Below, one piece after another: positions 53,751 to 62,423 of a stretch of 64,000 bases of DNA. A program made the translations under genes and the position numbers. Every line of letters begins with the position of its first letter. The first letter of the stretch is position 1. The notes below the pieces were generated by a model. That model made no database searches, was not told the origin of the DNA, and worked only from the letters and a program-made list of their open reading frames with translations. This DNA comes from Peribacillus muralis (GTDB lineage Bacteria; Bacillota; Bacilli; Bacillales; DSM-1321), in NCBI RefSeq assembly GCF_001439925.1, contig NZ_LMBV01000012.1, forward strand, positions 1 to 64,000. Direction: 5' to 3'.

Positions 53751-53978
53751 GACTACACACCTTCCTAGTGAGAGAATTATCTTAAATTTCAGTTAATTTT
53801 ACAATCGAAGTGCGGATGATGTCAATTCGGTACTCGTTTATGTAAGAGCTTTAATGAAGAGGTAGGTGATAAGTTGACCGTTCAAGTAGGCCGTATTATT
53901 GGTTTTACGACAGAAAGCTAAAGAAGAAAAATAATTTCCTTAGCTCCTCGACCTGAAAACAAATGTTGAAATTTAGTT

Positions 53979-54245
53979 TGTCCAAAGTTTTGGAGGTTTG
54001 TACTTAGACCGTTTCATTGCACTTCACTTGCGCCTGCGGTGTCTCCCCTTAACCGCATTTCCCGCAGGAGTGTCGCCGCCTTCCGTTCCATTCCACTTTG
54101 CATTTAATAAAATGGTTTTGCCATTACCTACAGTTTGGAGAATTTTACTTAGACCGTTCCATTTCACTTCAGGCACTTAGCTTTACAGAGGGCGGCCTGT
54201 GAGCCTCCTCAGGCTTTACGCGAGCGGGTTCACCAGCAGAAGTAG
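53979..54245. repeat. GC-rich dispersed palindromic repeat, two rearranged copies
   Basis: Copy 1 (53979-54108) has CTTAGACCG-TTCATTGCACT, then GCGCCTGCGGTGTCTC, CCCGCAGGAGTGTCG and GCCTTCCGTTCCATTCCACT. Copy 2 (54130-54245) has CTTAGACCGTTCCATTTCACT, GGCGGCCTGTGAGCCTCCTC and a short end. Together they contain all blocks of the copy at 20836-21010. The region 53800-54360 has no supportable gene. Confidence 0.6.
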
Positions 54246-54329
54246 GACGTCCAAGTAATAACGGTAACTAAACACGGAAATTTTTCATACTATAACAATA
54301 AAATGCTATTCAAGAGTAAGAGTATCGGA

Positions 54330-54335
54330 TATAAT
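54330..54335 (+). promoter_or_regulatory. ribU: probable -10 of the FMN-riboswitch transcript
   Basis: A consensus TATAAT lies 32 bases before the riboswitch aptamer. No good -35 is visible at the standard distance. Confidence 0.4.
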
Positions 54336-54366
54336 TGGATTGTTAAAACAAAAATTTTATAGGTCT

Positions 54367-54497
54367 ATCTTCGGGGCGGGGTGCAATTCCCCACCGGCGG
54401 TGATGAAGGAAATGTCCTTCTAAGCCCGCGAGCCTTTCGGGGCAGGATTTGGTGTGAATCCAAAGCCGACAGTATAGTCTGGATGGGAGAAGATGGA
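54367..54497 (+). ncRNA. FMN riboswitch (RFN element)
   Basis: The conserved aptamer blocks are present in order: TCGGGGCGGGGTGCAATTCC, CCACCGGCGGTGATG, AGCCCGCGAGC, GATTTGGTGTGAATCC, GCCGACAGTATAGTCTGGATG and GGGAGAAGATGG. It is followed by a terminator at 54553-54593 before ribU, so FMN binding should stop transcription. Confidence 0.97.
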
Positions 54498-54552
54498 GGT
54501 TCCTGATTGCGTTTCAACAATCATTTGCTGAACGTTTGTTTGATGTAACCTT

Positions 54553-54593
54553 TAATTTACCCCTCTAATTCGATCGGAATTAAAGGGTTTTTT
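54553..54593 (+). terminator. riboswitch-controlled terminator before ribU
   Basis: The stem ACCCCTCTAATTC with GAATTAAAGGGT (one mismatch) runs into TTTTTT. It is the expression platform of the FMN riboswitch. Confidence 0.85.
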
Positions 54594-54664
54594 ATTGAAC
54601 ATCAACATGCTGATGGAACCCAAACCTCTTTTTCAGGTAGATCGGAAAAGAAGGAGAGAGAACT

Positions 54665-55246
54665 ATGAAAAAGAACAAAGTGAAAAAAACGGTGACACTG
54701 GCCATGATGGGAAGCATTTCGTATTTATTGATGCTTTTGAATTTTCCGTTTCCGGGATTCCCTTCATTTCTAAATGTTGATTTTAGTGATATTCCAGCAT
54801 TGATGGCTGCCTTGATTTTTGGTCCGGTCGCTGGAATCTTGGTTGAATTCATTAAAAACCTCTTGGATTTAATCATGACAGGTACGCTGACAGTTGTACC
54901 AATAGGACACATCGCTAACTTTTTAGCGGGCATCCTGTTCGTGTTGCCAACCTACTATGTGTTCAAAAAAATCAATTCGAAAAAAGGGATGACGTTCGCT
55001 TTGCTTGCGGGCACAGTTTCCATGGCGGTAGTCATGAGTGTCCTGAACTATTTTGTTTTTTTACCGGCTTACACCTTCTTTTTGGGAGCGGAAGCCATGT
55101 CGGGACCAGAATCAAGAACTCTCGTGACGACTGCGATTCTACCTTTCAACGTGATCAAGGGCTTGCTTATCACCTCTGTATTCATGTTGCTGTTCATTAA
55201 GTTACAGACATGGATCAATAAGCAAATCTTATATAAAAATGCTTAA
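54665..55246 (+). CDS. ribU: riboflavin ECF transporter S component RibU
   Basis: A membrane protein of 193 residues with six hydrophobic segments. It has the S-component N-terminal LAMMGSISYLLMLLNFPFPG and the substrate-binding VDFSDIPALMAALIFGP and EFIKNLLDLIMTG. It captures riboflavin for a shared EcfA-A'-T module encoded elsewhere. AAGGAGAGA is upstream of the ATG. The FMN riboswitch gives feedback control. It is also known as YpaA or FmnP. Confidence 0.96.
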   Translation: MKKNKVKKTVTLAMMGSISYLLMLLNFPFPGFPSFLNVDFSDIPALMAALIFGPVAGILVEFIKNLLDLIMTGTLTVVPIGHIANFLAGILFVLPTYYVFKKINSKKGMTFALLAGTVSMAVVMSVLNYFVFLPAYTFFLGAEAMSGPESRTLVTTAILPFNVIKGLLITSVFMLLFIKLQTWINKQILYKNA

Positions 55247-55265
55247 GGGCATTGACGATTTGAAC

Positions 55266-55297
55266 AAAAAACCGGATAGCGCTATCCGGTTTTTTTG
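55266..55297 (+). terminator. terminator of ribU
   Basis: A perfect stem AAAAAACCGGATAGC/GCTATCCGGTTTTTT. Confidence 0.9.
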
Positions 55298-55318
55298 TTG
55301 GCTATAAAAGCATGCATG

Positions 55319-55349
55319 AAAAAAGCCATTCTCGTTTGAAAATGGCTTG
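55319..55349 (-). terminator. terminator of fer
   Basis: The stem AAAAGCCATTCTC/GAAAATGGCTT with an AT-rich flank, 6 bases past the fer stop codon. Confidence 0.6.
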
Positions 55350-55354
55350 TGCGT

Positions 55355-55618
<264 letters not shown>

Positions 55619-55670
55619 TTAGTTGTTTAACAACTGATAATCTTTATATCCAGATTATTATCTCTTTCTT

Positions 55671-55699
55671 ATTGTAAGACCGAATGCCGAACTTTTCAA
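55671..55699 (-). promoter_or_regulatory. fer: sigma-A promoter of fer
   Basis: On the minus strand, TTGAAA, a 17-base spacer, then TACAAT, about 68 bases before the fer start. Confidence 0.75.
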
Positions 55700-55711
55700 T
55701 AGAAATTGTAT

Positions 55712-55726
55712 TGAGAATAACTATCA
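55712..55726. promoter_or_regulatory. Fur-type box upstream of fer
   Basis: TGAGAAT-A-ACTATCA matches the 7-1-7 Fur box TGATAAT-N-ATTATCA at 12 of 14 positions. It lies 12 bases upstream of the fer -35 element. Fur itself is encoded in this window. Confidence 0.5.
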
Positions 55727-55835
55727 TAGAGCGGAATGTCAATGGAAAACATTCGAATGTTTCTTTTTGTTCGTGCCTTGCTTCGTCATATAGTCACAAA
55801 TTCTTCCTTGTATTAAGCAATAAAAACGGCGATTT

Positions 55836-55864
55836 TTGCAGTTTTTTGATACAATAGGGATAAT
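55836..55864 (+). promoter_or_regulatory. ypbB: sigma-A promoter of the ypbB-recS operon
   Basis: TTGCAG, a 17-base spacer and GATAAT, 28 bases before the ypbB ATG. Confidence 0.6.
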
Positions 55865-55892
55865 GGATAGATGAAATAAGGATGTGAGTCCC

Positions 55893-56957
55893 ATGAATAA
55901 TTATCTACAGGCAATCATTCTATATGCGATAAAAAAATTCCAAGGCGAGCGTTCCGTTTATGCTATATACCATATGCTGCAGGGGAAGAAGTCGTCACAA
56001 ACGATTCAGGATGCCCATTTATTCGGGTTAACGGATATATTTGGGACAAAGCCTGTTATTACCCGTCAGCAACTGAATCAAAACATTGAGCAATTCAGGA
56101 CCGTTGGGCTCATTAACCTAACGGATAAAACCGATGCATACGAAATTAGCGATCTGGGGGATAACGTATTAGCGGAATATTTGCTGAATAACCCGTTTCC
56201 AACCCACTTGAATGGCTGGAAATACCAAAATATCACCCCTGTATTCTGGGGCAGGTTAAATTTACTCATACAGACCATATCCCATATTGTCCACAATGAA
56301 AGACGTTTTTATCCGATACAACGAAACCCTAAAATCCAGTTTTTCGTAAAGGAATTCCTACATACCAATCGTCAAGATCGACACTTGATTGCGCAGCATT
56401 TATATGAAGAACTGGTCTCGTTATTAGAGGGTCAAGGTGATCTGAAAAGAGATATATTCATCTTGAAATTAACTGGGGTAAACAGGATTGGACTAACGTT
56501 CGAGCAGATTGCCAAAAGGAAGGGAGCAGAAGAAGAGTACGTGCGGTTCATGTTTCTTGACTCGCTGCATCAATTGCTTACTGAGTTGGGCGATGGAGCC
56601 GATCATCCCCTTTTGGCGTCGTTGACATATGATTGGAAAACGGGTGGAGATCCTCATTTGACCCAATCGACACAAACGACCTTGCACTATTTGCGGGAAG
56701 GGAGAAACATGGGTGAAATCGCTGAAATCCGCAGCTTGAAGCAAAATACCATTGAAGACCATCTCGTCGAAATTGTACTATCGGATAAAAGCTTTCCGAT
56801 AGCGGATTATGTGTCACACAAAGACGAACGTGATATTGCCGCAGCAATCACGGAACTTGGCACTAAAAAGCTAAAGGCAATCAAGCAGATGGTCGATAAT
56901 AAACAGATAAGCTTTTTCCAAATACGGCTTGTACTCGCGAAAATGGGTGACCAATGA
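55893..56957 (+). CDS. ypbB: YpbB-like helix-turn-helix protein
   Basis: The protein is about 354 residues. The N-terminal part (YLQAIILYAIKKFQGERSVYAIYHMLQGK) is the conserved YpbB block. The C-terminal HTH_40 domain (TLHYLREGRNMGEIAEIRSLKQNTIEDHLV) resembles the tails of some RecQ helicases. Its stop codon overlaps the recS start, so it may be a split-off accessory domain of that helicase. The ATG at 55893 has AAGGA about 11 bases upstream; a GTG at 55884 is too close. Confidence 0.87.
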   Translation: MNNYLQAIILYAIKKFQGERSVYAIYHMLQGKKSSQTIQDAHLFGLTDIFGTKPVITRQQLNQNIEQFRTVGLINLTDKTDAYEISDLGDNVLAEYLLNNPFPTHLNGWKYQNITPVFWGRLNLLIQTISHIVHNERRFYPIQRNPKIQFFVKEFLHTNRQDRHLIAQHLYEELVSLLEGQGDLKRDIFILKLTGVNRIGLTFEQIAKRKGAEEEYVRFMFLDSLHQLLTELGDGADHPLLASLTYDWKTGGDPHLTQSTQTTLHYLREGRNMGEIAEIRSLKQNTIEDHLVEIVLSDKSFPIADYVSHKDERDIAAAITELGTKKLKAIKQMVDNKQISFFQIRLVLAKMGDQ

Positions 56958-58468
56958 TGAATATGGAACGTTTCCTTAAAAAAAAATTCGGCTTTGATGA
57001 ATTCCGGCCAGGACAAAAAGAAGTGATTGAATCGTTGTTGTCCGGCCGTCATACATTAGCGATGCTGCCAACTGGATCTGGTAAATCATTGTGCTATCAG
57101 CTGCCTGCTTACCTGTTGAATAAGACGGTCCTGATTGTTTCCCCGTTATTATCATTAATGCAGGATCAGGCAGATCAGCTGAAAATGAATGGCGAAAAAA
57201 GCGTTTTGACCCTCAATTCTTTTTTGACGCTTCATCAAAAAAGGGAGGCATTCGATCGGTTACATGATTACCGGTTTATCTTTTTATCCCCAGAAATGCT
57301 TAGCCTGGACGGTGTGATTCAATCTTTAAAATCAATCGAAATAGGGTTGTTCGTCATAGATGAAGCACATTGCATCTCACAATGGGGTTATGATTTTCGC
57401 CCGGATTATTTGAATTTAGGTGAAGTGAGGCGGGAGCTGAATGACCCGCTAACGTTAGCCCTGACAGCAACCGCAACCAATGGAGTCAGGGAGGACATAG
57501 TAAGTAAACTTAACATAGGACAAGCCAAGGAAATCGTTTCCTCCGTAGACCGGGAGAATATTGCGATACTGATTGAACGGATGGACGGGTACGAAGACAA
57601 GCAATCCCGTGTTCTGGAGCTAGTCAGAGAATATGCCGGCAGTGGAATCATTTATTTTTCGTCTAAAAAAGTGGCGGAAGCAGTGACCGGGTTTTTACAG
57701 GAAAATGGGATAGATAGTGTCAATTACTATCACGGCGGTATGGAACAGGAACAAAGGATGCTTATACAGCAGCAATTCATTTCCGGTCAGTTGAAAATGA
57801 TCTGTGCAACAAGTGCCTTTGGGATGGGTGTAAATAAAGCGGATGTCAGATATGTTATCCATTTTCACATGCCATCGACAATGGAAGCATACCTCCAGGA
57901 AATAGGCAGGGCAGGCCGGGATCAGAAGCAAAGTGTGGCCATTTTACTATATAGTGAAGGGGATGAAGGGCTTCCCCTGCATTTAATGGAACAGCAATTG
58001 CCTACCGATGCTCAAATCGAAGGGGTTTGTTCGTACTTACACGACTCAGGCACGAGTGTAGCCAATTTCACCGTTCAAGAAAAGGAACAGCTGTCCCAAT
58101 TCTTTTCCTTGAACGAAATCCAGTCTCGTTTTTTCACTCAACTCATCGAAGCCAATGAGAATCCGTTACATCAGGTGGTGAAGATGAAGGAATATTGCAA
58201 GAAGCGAAAGGTAGCGAATCAGGAAAAGCTGCATACGTTTTTGAATTGGATATATCGAAAGGAATGCCGCCGTTTAGGGGTTTTGGATTACTTTGACGAA
58301 AAACAGCAGGCGGTAAATCAGCAATGCTGTGATAACTGCGGAATGAACGCGCAAAAAATGATTGATGTATGGCCTGATGTTTTGCTCGATCAGGTTAATT
58401 CCTATTCCACGTGGAAAGAGGAATTGGCCTTCATCTTATTGAAGAGGGAAAATGGTAATGAAAAATAA
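56954..58468 (+). CDS. recS: RecQ-family DNA helicase RecS
   Basis: The protein has about 504 residues. Motif 0/I is FRPGQKEVIESLL and MLPTGSGKSLCYQLPA, motif II DEAHCISQWGYDFRPDY, motif III LALTATAT and motif VI QEIGRAGRD. A Cys cluster at the C-terminus (CRRLGV and CCDNCGMN) is the RecQ zinc site. It lacks the winged-helix and HRDC tail. Three ATG codons within nine bases are possible starts. It unwinds DNA in recombination or replication repair. Confidence 0.93.
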   Translation: MMNMERFLKKKFGFDEFRPGQKEVIESLLSGRHTLAMLPTGSGKSLCYQLPAYLLNKTVLIVSPLLSLMQDQADQLKMNGEKSVLTLNSFLTLHQKREAFDRLHDYRFIFLSPEMLSLDGVIQSLKSIEIGLFVIDEAHCISQWGYDFRPDYLNLGEVRRELNDPLTLALTATATNGVREDIVSKLNIGQAKEIVSSVDRENIAILIERMDGYEDKQSRVLELVREYAGSGIIYFSSKKVAEAVTGFLQENGIDSVNYYHGGMEQEQRMLIQQQFISGQLKMICATSAFGMGVNKADVRYVIHFHMPSTMEAYLQEIGRAGRDQKQSVAILLYSEGDEGLPLHLMEQQLPTDAQIEGVCSYLHDSGTSVANFTVQEKEQLSQFFSLNEIQSRFFTQLIEANENPLHQVVKMKEYCKKRKVANQEKLHTFLNWIYRKECRRLGVLDYFDEKQQAVNQQCCDNCGMNAQKMIDVWPDVLLDQVNSYSTWKEELAFILLKRENGNEK

Positions 58469-59060
58469 GCAGGCTGAGTTAATTAAACAACTGACAAATA
58501 AACAGTTGCTCCTTAATTTGTTTCTTACACAAAGTATTCTCTTAACGTTGGCATTTTTTTTAGGTATTATTTTATTTAAAGACCGTTCTGCATTTTTCAA
58601 TTTATTTATCTTCGATGACCTTAACATTTTTCTGATCGGTGTTCCCGCTGGAGTTCTGGTGGTGGTCTTGGATGTTGTATTGATGAAAGTGACACCGTCT
58701 TCCTATCAGGATGATGGTGGAATCAATGAACGCATTTTCAGCAATTTGTCATATTCAATGATTTTTGTCGTGGCCGCAGTGGTAGCGATAAGTGAAGAAT
58801 TATTATTTCGTGGAGTGTTGCAAACCCATTTTGGCCTGCTTTGGACGAGCATCATATTCGCAGTCATTCATTATCGTTACTTGTTTAATTGGTTTTTATT
58901 TTTAAATGTATTGGTTTTGAGCTTTTTTATCGGATTTCTATTCGAATGGACCGATAATATCATCGTGACGATAATAGCCCATTTTTTGATTGACTTTATT
59001 CTTGGTGTATTAATTAGGAACAAAAGCAAAAAGCATGGAACAAGAAGGGGGGTGACTTGA
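58458..59060 (+). CDS. ypbD: YpbD-like CPBP intramembrane protease
   Basis: The protein has 200 residues with several membrane segments. CPBP/Abi motifs are the paired Glu with Arg in AISEELLFRGVLQ, AVIHYRYLFNW and the late His in IIAHFLIDFILG. The family cleaves or processes membrane substrates; this target is unknown. The ATG at 58458 lies 8-9 bases from AGAGGGA and within the end of recS. Confidence 0.88.
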   Translation: MKNKQAELIKQLTNKQLLLNLFLTQSILLTLAFFLGIILFKDRSAFFNLFIFDDLNIFLIGVPAGVLVVVLDVVLMKVTPSSYQDDGGINERIFSNLSYSMIFVVAAVVAISEELLFRGVLQTHFGLLWTSIIFAVIHYRYLFNWFLFLNVLVLSFFIGFLFEWTDNIIVTIIAHFLIDFILGVLIRNKSKKHGTRRGVT

Positions 59061-59831
59061 GTGAATCGTGTGCAAAAGAGTGAAAGGGAAAACGATCAGG
59101 CGGGTGAACTTCGTTCGCGAATTGAACGTCATAAGGCTAAGTCATTGCCTAAGCGCAGTAAAGTTCATAAAAAGAAAAAAAGTAAGGTGAAGTTTAAGTT
59201 TCCGATCATTCAGGCATTGGCGTTGTTTTTCATCTTGCTTCCGATTGGTTTTTACAACCTTTATACATATCTTCAGAAATTACCAGATCAAGATCCTAAA
59301 CCTAACACAATCGTTGTTGATAACAGTAAGGATGAGAAAGAAGCAATTCCAACTACAGCAACTGCAAATGATTTGAAAGGTAAGGATGACAAAGAATCTC
59401 CGAAGTCAGAAGCGATGATAGAGAAAGAAGAAGCGAAGGCTAAGGCGGAGGCAGAGGAGCAAAAGGCTGAAGAACAGGAACAAGCAAAGAAAAAGGCTGA
59501 GAAGGCCAAAGCCCAGCAAGAAGCCGAAGAGAAGGCCAAAGCGAAGCGAGAAGCTGAAGAAAAGGCCAGGGCTCAGCAACTAGCTGACGAAAAAGCCAAG
59601 CAGGAAGCTGCAGAAAAGAAGAAAGCAGCCCAAAACGTTCAAGCCGCAAAACCTGATAGTGATGAGTATAAGGTTCTCTTACATACCGTTAAAGCGCAGG
59701 AAACCCTTTTCCGGATTTCAATGAATTATTATAAATCGCAGGAAGGCATTGCACTGATCAGGGAGTGGAATGGACTGAATGGCAATGAAATCTCCAATGG
59801 GCAGGTTTTGAAAATCCCTATTAAGAAATAA
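59061..59831 (+). CDS. ypbE: YpbE-like membrane-anchored LysM protein
   Basis: The protein has 256 residues: a basic head (KRSKVHKKKKSKVK), one membrane span at about residues 48-68, a long Ala/Glu/Lys coiled region with repeated AEEKAKA-type units (about 115-195), and a C-terminal LysM domain (LLHTVKAQETLFRISMNYY to GQVLKIPIKK) that should bind peptidoglycan. The start is GTG behind AGGGGGG. It immediately follows ypbD. Confidence 0.9.
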   Translation: MNRVQKSERENDQAGELRSRIERHKAKSLPKRSKVHKKKKSKVKFKFPIIQALALFFILLPIGFYNLYTYLQKLPDQDPKPNTIVVDNSKDEKEAIPTTATANDLKGKDDKESPKSEAMIEKEEAKAKAEAEEQKAEEQEQAKKKAEKAKAQQEAEEKAKAKREAEEKARAQQLADEKAKQEAAEKKKAAQNVQAAKPDSDEYKVLLHTVKAQETLFRISMNYYKSQEGIALIREWNGLNGNEISNGQVLKIPIKK

Positions 59832-59833
59832 TG

Positions 59834-59868
59834 ATAACACCCTGCCTGATTGGTAGGGTGTTATTTTC
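59834..59868 (+). terminator. terminator after ypbE
   Basis: The stem ATAACACCCT/AGGGTGTTAT with an 11-base loop is followed by TTTTCT. Confidence 0.75.
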
Positions 59869-59975
59869 TGGATCCTTCTTTCCGTATACGGCAAAATCTT
59901 GATGGATGGGCACTTAATCATTTTTTTCTGGACAGCTTCATATCATGTCTTTAAGAGAATGAAGGGGGAAAAAGA

Positions 59976-60434
59976 ATGGAATCGACAATCATTTTATTGG
60001 ATGAAAAGACGGACCAAGCAACAAAACAAATGCTGCAGAATGTCGTGGACCGAAAAAAAAAGTTCGAGGCTCTAAAAAAGAAGCACCTAAAAAGCTTGTG
60101 GGCGACCATGATTGTTGCCGCTTTTTTTTTGATTTACCTTTATCTTTATATTGTGATACCTTATTCCTATTCTTTTTTTACTATGTTTAGTGTTTTCGTC
60201 GACCATTTCAGCCATTTTCTTTTCTTGGCTGCGGCTATTGGGCTTTATGGATATATGGTGATGATCAAGAAAAACCTTGATAAAGCGGAAAAAGAGTTCC
60301 AGCTACTTCGTTGTGAGATCATTAATAAAAGCAAGCAACTGTGGGAAAAAGAGGAAGAGTGGAAAAGCCGCCATAAGGTTTTTGAAATGATGAAGAAAAA
60401 TTTTGATATAAACTTATATCATGAAAATAAATGA
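59976..60434 (+). CDS. ypbF: YpbF-like membrane protein (DUF2663)
   Basis: The protein has 152 residues: a charged helical head (VVDRKKKFEALKKKHLKSLW), two membrane segments at about residues 45-65 and 75-95, and a charged helical tail (EEEWKSRHKVFEMMKKNFDINLY). It has no known activity. AAGGGGG precedes the ATG. Synteny supports the name. Confidence 0.83.
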   Translation: MESTIILLDEKTDQATKQMLQNVVDRKKKFEALKKKHLKSLWATMIVAAFFLIYLYLYIVIPYSYSFFTMFSVFVDHFSHFLFLAAAIGLYGYMVMIKKNLDKAEKEFQLLRCEIINKSKQLWEKEEEWKSRHKVFEMMKKNFDINLYHENK

Positions 60435-60530
60435 TGGCAAGTTAAATGGTATATGATTGCGGGTCACATGAAATTATGGTTACATGAAGGTAACGCTCGG
60501 GCTTAGAATGGAAAGAAGGTTTAATGAAAA

Positions 60531-61346
60531 ATGTTATGGGTATCTGGATTATTCATTTTCATCATCGTGGTGTTGTTTGTCTTGGTATTTTACATGTGGC
60601 GAACGGCTATGCAAGATAGGTTGATTTTTCAACATTTATATTTCAATAACTTTCCTGAAGGGTTTGGCGATATGCGGATTTTTTTCATATCGGATATTCA
60701 TCGAAGGATCATTTCGGATCGATTGATTGAAGGCGCACTTGGAAAAGTAGATTTGGTAATTATCGGCGGGGACTTAAGAGAAGGCGGGGTGCCTCTTTTG
60801 CGTGTGGAAAAAAACCTTTTGAAATTGAAAGAGCTTGGTCCCCTTTATTTTGTATGGGGAAATAATGATTACGAAGGTGATTTCCATGAATTGGATGCAA
60901 CGCTTCTAAAGCACGGGGTAAAGATCCTTGATAATACAGCTGTTTCCTTTGAGTCTCAAAACGGCAAGCAAATCGCTTTATTGGGCATTGACGATATCAC
61001 GGAAGAACGAGATAGGCTTGACCTTGCCCTTTCGGATTGCGGGAATGAACCATTTAGGGTTTTGGTGAGTCATAACCCTTTGGTCAAGGAACAGCTCATG
61101 CCTGAACACCGGATCAGCCTTGTTCTATCAGGTCATACCCACGGTGGGCAAATTCGACTGTTTGGCTTCGGTCCGTATCAGATCGGCGGTATAAGAAGAG
61201 AAGGAAACTGCTTGTATGTGACGAGCAATGGCTATGGGACAAGCGCTGTCCCTTTAAGGCTTGAGGCTAGGCCGGAAACGCACCTATTCACTTTGAAAAG
61301 GGGAAAACGAACGGAAATGGGCGAAGCGGTGGAGAAGGCCTATTAA
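60531..61346 (+). CDS. ypbG: YpbG-like membrane-anchored metallophosphoesterase
   Basis: The protein has 271 residues: a single N-terminal span (LFIFIIVVLFVLVFYM) and a calcineurin-like phosphoesterase domain. Metal ligands are in FFISDIHRR, IIGGDLREGG, WGNNDYEGD, VSHNP and LSGHTHGGQIRL. The substrate is unknown; relatives cleave phosphodiesters or lipid-linked phosphates. AAGAAGG is about 10 bases before the ATG. Confidence 0.88.
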   Translation: MLWVSGLFIFIIVVLFVLVFYMWRTAMQDRLIFQHLYFNNFPEGFGDMRIFFISDIHRRIISDRLIEGALGKVDLVIIGGDLREGGVPLLRVEKNLLKLKELGPLYFVWGNNDYEGDFHELDATLLKHGVKILDNTAVSFESQNGKQIALLGIDDITEERDRLDLALSDCGNEPFRVLVSHNPLVKEQLMPEHRISLVLSGHTHGGQIRLFGFGPYQIGGIRREGNCLYVTSNGYGTSAVPLRLEARPETHLFTLKRGKRTEMGEAVEKAY

Positions 61347-61374
61347 GCGGTTTTTAACGGCAGCATATCGTAAT

Positions 61375-61420
61375 TTTACAGGTAAAAAAGAATCCACTAT
61401 AATGTCAAAATGAACGTTCA
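61375..61420 (+). promoter_or_regulatory. promoter and palindrome before the MerR/B12 regulator
   Basis: TTTACA, a 17-base spacer and consensus TATAAT (61398-61403). The perfect 10-base palindrome TGAACGTTCA (61411-61420) lies at the expected transcription start and could be an autoregulatory operator. It is not a LexA box because the 4-base centre is missing. Confidence 0.65.
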
Positions 61421-61444
61421 ATTATTGGAGGCCTTGAGTAAACG

Positions 61445-62335
61445 ATGCAAGAAGGTAAATATAATATAAAGGCAGTTTCAAAATTGCTAAACATTCAGCC
61501 AGGCACGCTAAGGGCATGGGAAAGGCGCTATAAGTTCATCGAACCTGTCAGAAATGAGTCAGGCCACAGGCTGTATACGGAAAAACATTTGCAATCCCTT
61601 AAATGGCTCATCAATAAAACCGAACAAGGCTTCACGATAAGCCAAGCCGTGTCCCTTCTTGAAAGCAGTGGGTCTGAAGAACGTGGATTAACGGAAAACC
61701 GGAAGGATGAGCAGACGATCAAGCTTTCCGATGACTTGGTTGAAGCCTTATTGAATTTCAATGAAAATAAAGCGCAAATGCTGATCAGCCAAGCCTTCAG
61801 TATGTATACAATTGAACATACGATAGTGAATGTTCTTGGTTCCATCCTAGTTCTATTAGGCGATAAATGGGAAAAAGGAGAAATCACTTCCGCTCATGAA
61901 CACTTCGCGTCGAACATCTTAAAGGCAAGAATCAGTTCGATCATGCATACGATACCGACCAATGGCTTTCTTCCTAAAGCTCTAACTGTTTGTGCCCCGG
62001 GTGAAAAGCATGAGTTCGGTCTGCTGATTTTCACGATTTTTTTGAAACGGAAAGGGTATGAAACCATTTATTTGGGGGAATCCATTGCCGATAACGATCT
62101 TTTTGCCGTATTGGAAATTATAAAGCCCCGATATCTATTCATGTCATGTTCACTGCAACAAAACCTTGAAGCTACGCTACAGCTTGTTGAAGCGTTAAAA
62201 AGCAGATTCCCGGATGTGAAGGTAGGTGTTGGAGGAGCGGCGCTTAGCCTTTTATCCGAAGAAAAGCGTGAAGCTCTATGCGATGTAGTGATGGGGGAAA
62301 CGCAAGCAGATTGGGAAAAATGGCTGAAGGTTTAG
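61445..62335 (+). CDS. MerR-family regulator with B12-binding domain, CarH/LitR-like
   Basis: The protein has 296 residues. The N-terminal MerR helix-turn-helix (YNIKAVSKLLNIQPGTLRAWERRYKF) is followed by a helical B12-lid with the W-X9-EH motif (WEKGEITSAHEH) and a cobalamin-binding Rossmann domain with E-X-H-X-X-G (GEKHEFG) and late GVGGAALSLL. These are the hallmarks of CarH/LitR photoreceptors that use adenosylcobalamin. The residue after the motif Trp is Glu, not the His used by Thermus CarH. No carotenoid genes are nearby. It is inserted between ypbG and mecB. Confidence 0.85.
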   Translation: MQEGKYNIKAVSKLLNIQPGTLRAWERRYKFIEPVRNESGHRLYTEKHLQSLKWLINKTEQGFTISQAVSLLESSGSEERGLTENRKDEQTIKLSDDLVEALLNFNENKAQMLISQAFSMYTIEHTIVNVLGSILVLLGDKWEKGEITSAHEHFASNILKARISSIMHTIPTNGFLPKALTVCAPGEKHEFGLLIFTIFLKRKGYETIYLGESIADNDLFAVLEIIKPRYLFMSCSLQQNLEATLQLVEALKSRFPDVKVGVGGAALSLLSEEKREALCDVVMGETQADWEKWLKV

Positions 62336-62423
62336 TGACATATTTAAGCGGAATAGTGGATATGCACCCTGCGACCAAGGCTTCATATGATGTATGAAGA
62401 TGGTAACCAGGGGGCATTTTTTT

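Noticed and set aside
53870-53925. 15-codon frame (TTG start) upstream of the repeat near serA
   Set aside because: It is very short, its ribosome site is weak and no family is recognised; it may be a gene remnant but cannot be supported.
61411-61420. LexA box at TGAACGTTCA
   Set aside because: The two half-sites are adjacent, whereas the SOS box needs a 4-base centre between GAAC and GTTC.
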